DNA from: Neolewinella litorea
GTDB taxonomy: Bacteria > Bacteroidota > Bacteroidia > Chitinophagales > Saprospiraceae
Length of the DNA: 64,000 nucleotides
Direction of reading: 5' to 3'
Assembly: GCF_004803465.1 (NCBI RefSeq)
Contig: NZ_SRSF01000008.1
Location: 62,001 to 126,000 of the forward strand
A model generated the notes under the pieces. It was not told the origin of the DNA and did no database searches. It saw nothing but the letters and a program-made list of their open reading frames with translations. A program made the translations under genes and the position numbers. Below, piece after piece: positions 17,489-26,941 of this stretch. How positions within the stretch are numbered: position 1 is the stretch's first letter; the number at the start of each line of letters is the position of its first letter.

Positions 17489-19090
17489 ATGCGCAATTAC
17501 TCTTTGTCTATCCTCCTGCTGTCCTTACTACTGATGACCACCGCCCGGGCAACGGCCCAGGACGAAATCTTCGACGAGACGCAAGCCCGTACGCTGGACC
17601 TCGAGACCCGCGCCCCGGAACTCATCAACTTCAATTTCGGTCGCGAAATCCACAACGTGGAGGGGCTGAAGGACGGCACCTACACCACGACCATCGACGG
17701 CGTAAGTACCCTGACCACCAAGGGAACCCACATCGGGCAGGTCATCGTGTACGCCCGCCTGCTGGCCCCGAACGACACCACCATCTGGATGGATACGCCC
17801 GAGGTGCGCGGCTCCATTACCATCACGCCCATCCAGGACGACACCCGCATCGAGTCGAACAAGAAGACCTACCGCTTCAGCCGGGCCGACGCCTACAAGC
17901 AGATCTACCACATTACCCAGGAACCGGACGTCGACCAGGTGGAAGTGCGCTTCGCCTCCGAGGGCGGCTACTTCCTGGTGCACAACGTGGAGATCATTCC
18001 CTACTCCCCCACCGGCATTACCATCATCGAGAACCGCAAGCGCTATCAGAATGACCTGGCCGCCAAACCCACCCGCTACCGGCAGGTGAACGAAAACTAC
18101 GTCGAGGAATTCCAGCGCATCGAGCAGTACCACCAGACGCTCAGCAACCTCATCAACCGCAACGAAAGCGCCGAACTGGCCTCGCTAAAGGCCAACAGCG
18201 CCAACCCCTTCACTTCCCCGGAATTCGTACGCTACTTCGAAGAGGTGGTCCAGAAGGCCAACACCGCCGACAAGGCGCAGCTGCAGGGACTACGGCAGGA
18301 TATCTCGAAGTTCAAGTTCCAGGACGTGGCCCTGACCCTCGACAACCTGCTCCTCGGGGGGAAATTCGCCACGCTGATTTCCCTGGTCGGCAACGTCTTC
18401 GAGGGCATACAAACCGTCCAGATCACCCCCAACGAGGAGATGGACATCGTCAAGTACGCCGACCAGTACTACGCCCGTAGCGATAAGCGCAACAAGATCC
18501 AGTTCGAGCCCATCGAAGACCCCCTGGTGATCGAAAAGATCGAGCAACTGAGCGAAAAGAACCGCCAGTACCAGGACTACCTCAGCCACCTGCAGCAGTA
18601 CATCGGCCAGGACCTCGACCTGCAGAACAAAATCAACCAGGACATCTCCCTCGCCAAAAAGCTGCGCGAGGAACTGGAATCGCTGGAATGGCAGATGCTG
18701 CAGCAATTCACGAAAAAGCCGCTGACCGACTTCATCGAGAACAACCGCATCAACTTCACCCAGGTCACCAACGAGTTCAACACGAACTTCCCCGCGGCCG
18801 AAGCCATCGATATCGAGACCATCGACGCCTTCGAGCAACAGCTCCAGCTAGCCACCAACAGCATCCTCATCGTGCGGGAAGACTACCAGCAGGTGCTGGC
18901 CAGCCTGAAAACTCACTACGAAACCCTGTATCTGCTGTACCCCAACCAGCGCATCGACGTATTCCAGGACCTCAACCTGCTCGACTCAAACCTCAAGCTC
19001 ACCTGGAACAACAACCAGCGGGAAATCATCAAGCGCTACAACGGTAGCCAGTTGAACGTCCTGCTGGATTCCGCGCTGAACAGCCTCTAA
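17489..19090 (+). CDS. Secreted coiled-coil protein of unknown function
   Basis: 533 aa from the ATG at 17489, where a clear signal peptide begins (MRNYSLSILLLSLLLMTTAR, cleavage near ATAQ-DE). After a beta-rich part (about 40-180: TYTTTIDGVSTLTTKG, VRGSITITPIQDD) it becomes strongly helical and Gln/Glu-rich (about 185-530), with segments such as LSEKNRQYQDYLSHLQQYIG and KKLREELESLEWQMLQQF typical of coiled coils. No lipobox, membrane helix or sorting domain is seen, so it may be periplasmic. No family recognised. It precedes the hybrid regulator by 62 bp on the same strand, which suggests a link to sensing or envelope organisation (inference). Confidence 0.8.
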   Translation: MRNYSLSILLLSLLLMTTARATAQDEIFDETQARTLDLETRAPELINFNFGREIHNVEGLKDGTYTTTIDGVSTLTTKGTHIGQVIVYARLLAPNDTTIWMDTPEVRGSITITPIQDDTRIESNKKTYRFSRADAYKQIYHITQEPDVDQVEVRFASEGGYFLVHNVEIIPYSPTGITIIENRKRYQNDLAAKPTRYRQVNENYVEEFQRIEQYHQTLSNLINRNESAELASLKANSANPFTSPEFVRYFEEVVQKANTADKAQLQGLRQDISKFKFQDVALTLDNLLLGGKFATLISLVGNVFEGIQTVQITPNEEMDIVKYADQYYARSDKRNKIQFEPIEDPLVIEKIEQLSEKNRQYQDYLSHLQQYIGQDLDLQNKINQDISLAKKLREELESLEWQMLQQFTKKPLTDFIENNRINFTQVTNEFNTNFPAAEAIDIETIDAFEQQLQLATNSILIVREDYQQVLASLKTHYETLYLLYPNQRIDVFQDLNLLDSNLKLTWNNNQREIIKRYNGSQLNVLLDSALNSL

Positions 19091-19152
19091 TCCCCCCTTC
19101 GCCGCGTGGCTGACGCACCGGCGTCGTACCTTCCGACGTTGGTAAGTCATCC

Positions 19153-21940
19153 ATGCGCCTCTCGCTACTTGCATTTTGCCTGATCCTTTTGCACCTGCGC
19201 GCCGCCGCCCAGGAACTGCCCCCGGTGACCAGTTTCGAGCCGGAAACCTACGGCGCGGGCAGCCAGAACTGGATGATCAGCCAGGACGAGGACCTCTTCA
19301 TCTACGTAGCCAACAACGAAGGACTGCTGGAGTACAACGGGGCACAGTGGTCGCGCTACCCCTCGGCGAACGAGTCCATCCTTCGCTCGGTGCAGGTAGC
19401 CGGCGACCGGATTTATACGGGCAGTTACATGGACTTCGGCTACTGGGAACGGCAGGCCGACGGGCAGTTGGAATACCGGAGCCTGACTGACCCCGTGGCC
19501 GGCCGCATCCTGCCCGACGAACAATTCTGGGACATCCTGGCCTACGGCGACGCCGTCGTCTTCCAGTCGCTCCAGCAATTCTTCCTGTACCGCCCGGCCA
19601 CCGGAACCACCACCGTCATCCGGCCGCCCGGCGGGATCACCAATACCTTCCGGGTAGACAGCGAGCTCATCTTTACGGACCTGCGCGGGGGAATCTACCA
19701 GCTCGAGGGCGGGGGCATCGACACCCTGCTGGTGCCGGGCCGGGCACCCGGACAAGTCGTATACGTGTGGGAAGAGCAGGGCCAGTACCTCTTCCAGACC
19801 GACGCCGCCGGGGGGTACCGCCTCCTCGACGACGGAGCAATCGCTCCGCTGGACCGTTTCCCTTTTCTGCGCGACAAGCGCATCTACAGCGCCCTGGCCC
19901 TCCAGCGGGGGGGGGCACGCTTTCGGCACCATCTCCAGCGGCGTTTACCTAACCGACGCCGAGGGGCGGCTGACCTACCACCTCGATCAGGTGAACGGGC
20001 TGACCAACAACACCGTCCTGTCGCTCTTCCAGGACGCGCAGAGCAACATTTGGATAGGTTCCGACAACGGCCTGAACTGCATCAACCTGCCCTCACCCAT
20101 CCGGAAATTTACCGATCGTACCGGCCGGATCGGCACGGTCTACGCCTCCGCCCGCCACGACGGTCGGCTGTACCTCGGCAGCAACCAGGGACTATTCGTA
20201 CAGGAAAGCGACGGCTCGTTTACCCCTATCGCGGGCACGCGCGGACAGGTCTGGTCGCTATTCACCTACGACGGAGAGTTATTCTGCGGCCACGATTCCG
20301 GCACCTTCCTGGTCGGAGAGGGCGGTGCCCGACTGATCTCGCACGAGCCGGGTACCTGGACTTTCCAGACCGTAGCCGACCGCCCCGACCTTTTGCTGCA
20401 GGGAACCTATCGGGGGCTTTCGGTCCTGGAAAAGGGTGGGAACGGCTGGTCACTGCGCAACGCCGTCGACGGCTTCGACCTCTCGGCACGCTACCTCGTG
20501 TTGCAGCCGGGCCGGATCGCCTACGTTAGTCACGAATACCGCGGCATCTACGGCCTGCAACTCGACCCCGACTACCGGCGGGTTACGGAACGGATGGAAT
20601 ACGCCACGCCGGCCAAGGGCAAGAATGCCGGTCTGGTCGCCTTTCTGGATAGCGTGTACTACTACTCCCGGGAAGGGATTTTCGTGCTTGACGGGTTTCG
20701 GGAGGGCTTCAGGCGGTCCGACCCCCTGAGCGAGCAGCTTTCCGGCGCGGAGTACGTCTCGGGGCGCATGACGCCCACCGACGACCGGCTCTGGTTCGTG
20801 TCGGGGGCGGGGCTGGAATATTTCCACCAGGGTGCCCTGACGCAGTCGCTTACCCGCGTCACGGTCCCCCTTTCGGCCAACCTCATCGGCGCCCCACTCG
20901 GCTTTGAGAACATCTCACCCATCGGGCGCGACACCCTGCTGGTGGGCACCGCCAACGGCTATCTGGTACTGGCTCGGGCGGCCGTGCCCCTGCACCAGCA
21001 CGAGCTGTACCTCACCGGGGTGCGTCAGGTTGGGAGCCAATCAACCGCCGCGTCCCTTCCCCTTACGGGCGGACAGCGCATTCCCTTCGCAGAGCGCAAC
21101 CTGAGCTTTTCCTTCGCGGTCCCGGATTACAGCCGCTTCTTCCGCCCCCGGCTGCAGTACCGGCTGCGGGGAGTGAGCGACCGCTGGAGCGATTGGGCGG
21201 AGACCATGACCCTCGACTTCCCGGGGCTTTCCTACGGCGATTACGTGCTGGAAGTCCGCTCCCTGCTGGGCCGCCGCGCCTCCGAGAATACAATTACCTA
21301 CCCCTTCACCATCCTGCGCCCGTGGTACGCCTCCTACCCCGCCCTGTTGTGCTACCTGCTGGGGGCGGCGGCGCTGGTGTACCTGCTGCACCGCTCCTAT
21401 ACCCGGTACTACCGGCGCAAGCAGCAACTGTGGCAGGAGGAGCAGGAAAGGGCCGTGGCCGCCCGCGAACGGCAGGCGGAACTGGAGCTCACCCGCCTGA
21501 ACAACCAGCGGCTGCGCGAGGACATCGAGAGCAAAAACCGCGAGGCCGCCCTCTCCACCATGAACCTGGTGAAGAAAAACGAACTCTTGCAGCAGATCAA
21601 GGAAGAACTACTCGCCGCCCGCGACCCCCAGAAGAACATCCGCGAGGTCGTCAAGCAGATCGACCACAACATTGATGAGGCGGAAACCTGGGAACTCTTC
21701 CGCGACGCTTTCGAGAACGCCGACCGCGATTTCTTCCGTAAGATCAAGGACCTCCACCCCGACCTTACCCCCAACGATCTGAAACTGTGCGCTTACCTGC
21801 GGCTTAATCTCTCGTCCAAAGAAATCGCGCCCATGCTCAACATCTCCCCCCGCAGCGTGGAAGTGAAGCGCTACCGCATGCGCAAGAAGATGGGTCTCGA
21901 GCGGGATACGGGATTGACGGAATACATTATGGCGATATGA
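19153..21940 (+). CDS. Hybrid propeller/Y_Y_Y/LuxR-HTH transmembrane regulator, split by a +1 frameshift at a G9 tract
   Basis: Read as one gene with one G removed it gives 928 aa. A signal peptide (MRLSLLAFCLILLHLRAAAQ) leads a periplasmic propeller of repeated strands (NNTVLSLFQDAQSNIWIGSD). A Y_Y_Y-type domain follows (PRLQYRLRGVSDRWSDW, GDYVLEVRSL), then a transmembrane helix (YPALLCYLLGAAALVYLLHR), a coiled coil, and a C-terminal LuxR-type HTH (SSKEIAPMLNISPRSVEVKR). Bacteroidota use such proteins to sense glycan fragments and switch on adjacent SusCD loci; susC starts 434 bp downstream. The frame breaks at nine Gs, 19907-19915, near residue 252. Upstream sequence fits frame 1 and downstream sequence frame 2, both with family features. 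Sequencing error, phase variation and pseudogene are all possible. As it stands, translation gives a 458-aa product with a nonsense tail; a GTG at 19991 could start the rest. Confidence 0.85.
19907..19915 (+). repeat. Nine-G homopolymer at the frameshift site
   Basis: G9 within the propeller part of the regulator gene. With eight Gs the frame would be continuous (LQRGG then HAFGTISSGVYLT). G tracts of this length inside genes are classic slippage sites and are also prone to read errors. Confidence 0.9.
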
Positions 21941-22106
21941 GCACGGCCGGGGCCCGCTCCTAGGTTGATTCCACACCCACACGTGGTACTCCACTCGTCC
22001 GATTTTCTCCAGGATCAGGCGATTCCGGCGGTTCACACCAGGAGATCAGTGGTGAGGTCTTCCTCTTTCCCTTTCAGTACATTATATGGCCATACGGCCG
22101 GGGGGG

Positions 22107-22125
22107 CGGCGGCGCGCAGGTGCCG
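22107..22125 (-). repeat. Dispersed CGGCACCYGCG element, copy 3
   Basis: On the minus strand it reads CGGCACCTGCGCGCCGCCG, identical over 19 bp to the copy at 34546-34564. It lies in the leader region between the hybrid regulator and susC. Confidence 0.65.
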
Positions 22126-22274
22126 TAATCCACCCGAATTCACCCCTGCATCACCTATACAACACCACAACAAGGGGTGTACTTCCTCGTCGGGTCGCAG
22201 ACCATTATGCCCTGCAAGGTGGCTATATACCTGCGTTTCAGTGTAGTTACAGTTTTTGTAGGGGTGCAACGTTC

Positions 22275-22304
22275 TTTCAGTACGCCACAACGCAAGTAGT
22301 TTTG
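22275..22304 (+). promoter_or_regulatory. Candidate Bacteroidota promoter for susC
   Basis: TAGTTTTG at 22297-22304 matches the Bacteroidota -7 consensus TAnnTTTG exactly. TTTC at 22275-22278, 18 bp upstream, approximates the -33 TTTG. It is 70 bp before the susC ATG. The match is by eye only. Confidence 0.4.
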
Positions 22305-22374
22305 ACGTGCACTCATAAGCATTGCTGCAATCCTCATAATATTCGGTTGCTGGCGATGCCTAACGTAAAGTCTC

Positions 22375-25300
22375 ATGCATAGATACCTCTTATTACTACT
22401 TGTGCTCTGCGGCGCAAGTATCGGATTGACCGCCCAGTCGTTTATGGCTACCGGCACCATTACCGACGCCGAAAATGGCGACCCCCTTATCGGCGCCAGC
22501 GTCATCGTGGTTGAACCCAGTGGCACTGATGGGGTGCGGGGTACGGTAACGGATTTTGACGGTTCGTTTAGCATTCCCGACGTCGACCGCGGTACGGAGT
22601 TGCGCATCACCTATACCGGTTACCGGCCGACCACCGTGACGGTAGACAATAGCGATCCGCTCGCCATCGGCCTGGCACCTGACGTACAGGCCCTAGATGA
22701 GGTAGTAGTAATCGGTTACGGTACTCAGCAGAAGCGAAACGTTACCGGCGCGGTATCGACGGTAGATTCCGAGACCATCACCGACCTCAAGCCCATCAAG
22801 ATCGAGCAGGCCCTGCAGGGCACGGTGGCCGGTGTTAACGTCACCACCCAGTCCGGTGCACCCGGCGCGGGACTCAATATTCGCATTCGCGGGGTATCCA
22901 CGAATGGTCAAAATGCCCCGCTGGTGATCATAGATGGCTACCAGGGCGACCTCGGTACGCTAAACCCCTCGGACATTGAGACGATCACCGTGCTGAAGGA
23001 CGCCCAGGCCGCCGTATACGGCACCATCGGCGCCAACGGCGTCATCCTGGTCACTACAAAAACGGGCAAGAAAAACCAGCCCGCCCGGTTGAGCTACAAC
23101 ACTTACGTGGGCACCCAGGAAAGTTCACGATCGCTCAACCTGCTCAACGCCACCGAGTACGCCCTGCTGCTCAACGAAGCCTACGCCGCCGGCGGCCAGC
23201 CCCTGCCCTACCCCGATGCCTCCAACCTGGGCTTCGGCACCGATTACCAGGCGGAAGTGTTCGGCAACGCGCCCATCATGAACCACGACCTGACCGTCTC
23301 AGGCGGCAGCGATCGGGTGACCTACTCCCTGGGCGGCTCCTTCCTCGACCAGGAGGGCATTGTCGGCGGAGAGAAGGCGGACTTCACCCGTAGCACCGGC
23401 CGGGTATCCCTTGGCCTGGACCTTACCCCTACCCTGAAACTGACGACAAACGCGATATATACAAACATCAACCGCCGCTCGCTCAGTGAGAACGGGCTCG
23501 GATCGGTCCTCTTCAACGCCCTGAACACGCCGCCTACCCTGCCCCTGCTCGACGAGGCCGGTGAATTCAGCCTGGTGCCCAGCACTACCGGACTCGGCAT
23601 CGAGGTGATCAACCCCGTTGCGCAGATCGCCAACACCTTCAACGACTACGGCCTGAACAAACTGAACGGACAGGCCACCCTCGACTGGAAGGTGGTGGAT
23701 GCCTTCACTCTCACCGGGCGCGTCGGCTTCAACACCGCCAACAGCGAAGGACGCAACTTCAACCGGCAGGTGAGCTACGGCGGCAAGGTATTCGACATCA
23801 CCCGCAGCAGCGTCAACCAGAACGCCATCAACGATAACAACTACTCGCTGGACCTCTACGGTACCTACGACAAGGACCTCGGCGCCAACCACCACCTGAC
23901 CGCCACGGCGGGCACTACAGTATTCCGGGAACTCGGTAACGGCCTGTTCGCCACGGGTTACGACGTGCCAAACAACGACTTCGGATTCGCCGACATCAGC
24001 CTTGCTACCGGCACCAGCCCGGAAGGTGCCCGCGACGTAGGCTCCTACTCCTACGACGAGCGCCGGTTGTCGTACTTCGGGCGTGTACAGTACAACTACG
24101 CGGAGCGCTACTTCCTAACGGCTATGTTGCGCCGCGACGCCTCAACCAAGTTCGGCCCCGAGAACCGCTCGGCGCTCTTCCCCTCCTTCACCGCCGGCTG
24201 GATCGCCGTGGAAGAAGGCACCCTGGGCGAGGCCAGCCCAATCGACCTGCTCAAACTGCGTATCAGCTACGGTATCCTGGGCAACGACCAGATCCTGAAC
24301 AACGGATACATCGGCAGCCTGAGCGGCGAGGCCACCTACGTCTTCGACGGAGTGCTCGTCAACGGCACCGCCATCGGCGCCCTGCCCAATCCCGCCCTGC
24401 AGTGGGAGGAGGCCAAGAAGTTCAACGCCGGCTTCGACCTGAACCTGCTGGATTACAAACTGAGCGTCACGGCCGACTACTTCATCAACACCCGCGACAA
24501 CCTGCTCATCAGCAACATCCCCGTCTCTGGCATCGTAGGTACGGCCGCACCCGGCAGCGCCGCCCCGACCGTCAACGCCGGCGCGGTACGCAACCAGGGC
24601 TTCGAACTGGCCCTCAACTACCGTGAGCGGCTGAGCAGCGATTGGCGCATCAACCTCAGCTACAACTTTACCACCCTCGACAACGAGGTATTGGAAGTGA
24701 ACAACGGCACCGGCTTCATCGAGGGCGGCGGCTTCGGGGTCGGCCAGCTGGCCCCCTCGCGTATGGAGGTCGGCCTGCCCATCGGCTACTTTTACGGCTA
24801 CCAGACCGACGGCATTTTCCAGAGCACGGACGAGATTGAGGGTGCCCCCTCCCAGATCGCCCTCGGCGCCGCCGCCCAGCCGGGTGACCTGCGCTACGTG
24901 GACATCAACGGCGACGGCGTCATCGACCCCAACGACCGCACCTACCTCGGCGACCCGATCGCCGACATGACCATGGGCTTCAACGCCCAGGTGGAATTCC
25001 GGCGCTTCGACTTCACGGCCTACGCCTTCGCTTCGCTCGGCAACGAGATCGTACGCAACTACGAGCGCGCGCTTTCCGACGTGAACCGCCTCGACTACTA
25101 CCTCAACCGCTGGACCGGCCCCGGCACCACCAACGAAGTACCGCGGGTGACCACCGCCGCCACCTCCAACCGGGTCTTTTCCGACTTCTACGTGGAGGAC
25201 GGTTCCTTCCTGCGCCTGCAGACCGTCACCCTCGGCTACACCCTGCCCCTGGGCATCAGCGGTCGTGAGAATACGAGTCTGCGGCTCTACTTCAGCGGCA

Positions 25301-25437
25301 ACAACCTGTTTACCGCCTCCGAGTACCTCGGCTACGACCCCGCCGCCTCCAGCGGCTCGCCCATCGGCGGTGGTATCGACCTCGGCTTTTACCCCATCGC
25401 ACGCTCCTTCCTCATCGGCGCCAACCTCAGCCTCTAA
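22375..25437 (+). CDS. SusC/RagA-family TonB-linked outer membrane transporter
   Basis: 1020 aa, the usual length. Signal peptide (LLLLLVLCGASIGLTAQ), then a carboxypeptidase-like N-terminal domain at about 22-105 (TGTITDAENGDPLIGASV). The TonB-box/plug signature follows (LDEVVVIGYGTQQKRNVTGA, IRIRGVSTNGQNAPLVIIDG, IETITVLKDAQAAVYG), then the beta-barrel with the conserved YFYGYQTDGIF and GDLRYVDINGDGVIDPNDR. It imports oligosaccharides across the outer membrane with SusD as lid, powered by TonB-ExbBD encoded elsewhere. With GH16 glucanases downstream the cargo is probably beta-1,3-glucan oligomers. First gene of an operon; SusD starts 11 bp after its stop. Confidence 0.97.
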   Translation: MHRYLLLLLVLCGASIGLTAQSFMATGTITDAENGDPLIGASVIVVEPSGTDGVRGTVTDFDGSFSIPDVDRGTELRITYTGYRPTTVTVDNSDPLAIGLAPDVQALDEVVVIGYGTQQKRNVTGAVSTVDSETITDLKPIKIEQALQGTVAGVNVTTQSGAPGAGLNIRIRGVSTNGQNAPLVIIDGYQGDLGTLNPSDIETITVLKDAQAAVYGTIGANGVILVTTKTGKKNQPARLSYNTYVGTQESSRSLNLLNATEYALLLNEAYAAGGQPLPYPDASNLGFGTDYQAEVFGNAPIMNHDLTVSGGSDRVTYSLGGSFLDQEGIVGGEKADFTRSTGRVSLGLDLTPTLKLTTNAIYTNINRRSLSENGLGSVLFNALNTPPTLPLLDEAGEFSLVPSTTGLGIEVINPVAQIANTFNDYGLNKLNGQATLDWKVVDAFTLTGRVGFNTANSEGRNFNRQVSYGGKVFDITRSSVNQNAINDNNYSLDLYGTYDKDLGANHHLTATAGTTVFRELGNGLFATGYDVPNNDFGFADISLATGTSPEGARDVGSYSYDERRLSYFGRVQYNYAERYFLTAMLRRDASTKFGPENRSALFPSFTAGWIAVEEGTLGEASPIDLLKLRISYGILGNDQILNNGYIGSLSGEATYVFDGVLVNGTAIGALPNPALQWEEAKKFNAGFDLNLLDYKLSVTADYFINTRDNLLISNIPVSGIVGTAAPGSAAPTVNAGAVRNQGFELALNYRERLSSDWRINLSYNFTTLDNEVLEVNNGTGFIEGGGFGVGQLAPSRMEVGLPIGYFYGYQTDGIFQSTDEIEGAPSQIALGAAAQPGDLRYVDINGDGVIDPNDRTYLGDPIADMTMGFNAQVEFRRFDFTAYAFASLGNEIVRNYERALSDVNRLDYYLNRWTGPGTTNEVPRVTTAATSNRVFSDFYVEDGSFLRLQTVTLGYTLPLGISGRENTSLRLYFSGNNLFTASEYLGYDPAASSGSPIGGGIDLGFYPIARSFLIGANLSL

Positions 25438-25448
25438 CCACCCCGATT

Positions 25449-26918
25449 ATGCACCGCAAGCAACTTAAATACTTCCTGTGGGCGCTGTTCGCCCTTCCCT
25501 TTACGGCCTGTGAGGAAGACTTCATCGGCCGGGACCCGGTCTACTCCATCGACTCGGAGAATTACTTTAATGCCCCCGGCGATTACGAGAATGCCCTGAT
25601 CGCCGCCTACGACCTCCTGCAGCCGACCTACCTGAACGTCATGCTGGGGGAGATCGCCTCCGACAATACCCTGGCCGGCGGCGAAAGTGCCACGGATGTG
25701 ATCGGTATCCAGCAGGTGGACAATATGATCCACACCCCCGTGAACGACCAGTTGGACAACATCTGGGACTGGATGTTTGCCGGCGTGAACCGCGCCAGCT
25801 TCATCCTGGAATTCCAGGACAAGATCGACTTTGAGGGCAAGGCCCAGATCCTCGCCGAGGCGCGCTTCCTGCGGGCCTACTACAATTTCGAACTGGTCAA
25901 GTGGTTCGGACCAATCCCCCTGAAGAACGACGCCCGCTTCAGCCTGGGCGATGAAACCACCATCCCCCGGTCGCCGGTACCGGAAGTATACGACGCCATC
26001 GAGGCCGATCTGATGGCCGCCATCCCCGACCTGGCCGCCACGCCCCCCCAGGTGGGACGCGTACCTAAGGCCGCCGCGCAGGCGCTGCTCGGCAAGGCTT
26101 ACCTCTACCAGGAGGAATACGCCGCCGCCGCGCAGGTGCTGCAGGCCGTGATCAACTCCGGCAACTACAGTCTGTCCGATGACTACGACGGCATTTTCGA
26201 GCAGTCGGGCGAGAACGGTCCCGGATCCATCTTCGAGGTGCAGTACACCGACGCGGAAGGTGCCGGCTTCGGCTGCCTCCAGTGCAGCGAGGGCAACGTG
26301 GCCGTCGGTTTCAATGGCATCCGCAACTACGCCGGCCCCGTATTCGACGGCGGATTCAGCTTCAACGTGCCAACCCAGGAAGCCTACGAGGCCTACGAGC
26401 CCGGCGATGCCCGCCGCGAGGTGGCCATCCTGGACATCGAGGAATGGGCCGCGGAAACGGGTGCCTCCTACGGTACCGGCTACGAGCACACCGGCTACTT
26501 CAACCGCAAATACCTGGCCCGCAAGGGTGATTCCAACATCGGCGACCAGAACCTGACCAATCCCAATAACTACCGCGCCATCCGCTACGCGGACGTCCTC
26601 CTGATGGCCGCCGAGGCCCTCAACGCCATCGGGCAGGACGAGCTGGCCCGGGAGTACCTCAACCAGGTGCGCCGCCGCGCCTTCGGGGATACCGACCACG
26701 ACATCAGCGCTTCCGGTGAAGCCCTGCGCGACTTCATCCTCCGCGAGCGGAGACTGGAGCTGCTGGGCGAAGGGCACCGCTTTTTTGACCTCGTCCGCAC
26801 CGGCCGCGCCGCCGACGCCATCGAGGGCTTCCAGACCGGCAAGCACGAACGCTTCCCGGTACCCTTCCAAGAAATTCAGTTTTCCAACGGCAACTGGGTA
26901 CAGAACCCCGGCTACTGA
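25449..26918 (+). CDS. SusD/RagB-family surface glycan-binding lipoprotein
   Basis: 489 aa. Lipobox FTAC (Cys21) anchors it in the outer membrane. SusD family features include EARFLRAYYNFELVKWFGPI, AAQALLGKAYLYQEEYAAA, YRAIRYADVLLMAAEALNAI and the C-terminal ERRLELLGEGHRFFDLVRTG. It caps the SusC barrel and delivers oligosaccharide. The binding site cannot be read from sequence alone. A CxxC (GCLQCSEGN) lies in the middle. It lies tightly between susC and the binding-protein gene, so they are surely co-transcribed. Confidence 0.97.
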   Translation: MHRKQLKYFLWALFALPFTACEEDFIGRDPVYSIDSENYFNAPGDYENALIAAYDLLQPTYLNVMLGEIASDNTLAGGESATDVIGIQQVDNMIHTPVNDQLDNIWDWMFAGVNRASFILEFQDKIDFEGKAQILAEARFLRAYYNFELVKWFGPIPLKNDARFSLGDETTIPRSPVPEVYDAIEADLMAAIPDLAATPPQVGRVPKAAAQALLGKAYLYQEEYAAAAQVLQAVINSGNYSLSDDYDGIFEQSGENGPGSIFEVQYTDAEGAGFGCLQCSEGNVAVGFNGIRNYAGPVFDGGFSFNVPTQEAYEAYEPGDARREVAILDIEEWAAETGASYGTGYEHTGYFNRKYLARKGDSNIGDQNLTNPNNYRAIRYADVLLMAAEALNAIGQDELAREYLNQVRRRAFGDTDHDISASGEALRDFILRERRLELLGEGHRFFDLVRTGRAADAIEGFQTGKHERFPVPFQEIQFSNGNWVQNPGY

Positions 26919-26941
26919 TCCACCCGCCAAAATTTACAGTG

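Larger units (their letters stand above)
21941..22374 (+). promoter_or_regulatory. Leader region of the susCD operon
   Basis: This 434-bp gap holds no convincing gene. It carries a dispersed element copy at 22107-22125 and becomes AT-richer toward susC. A Bacteroidota-type promoter candidate sits at 22275-22304. The roughly 70 bp between it and the susC ATG would be the 5' untranslated region. It is the natural target of the adjacent HTH regulator, but no operator is evident. Confidence 0.45.
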
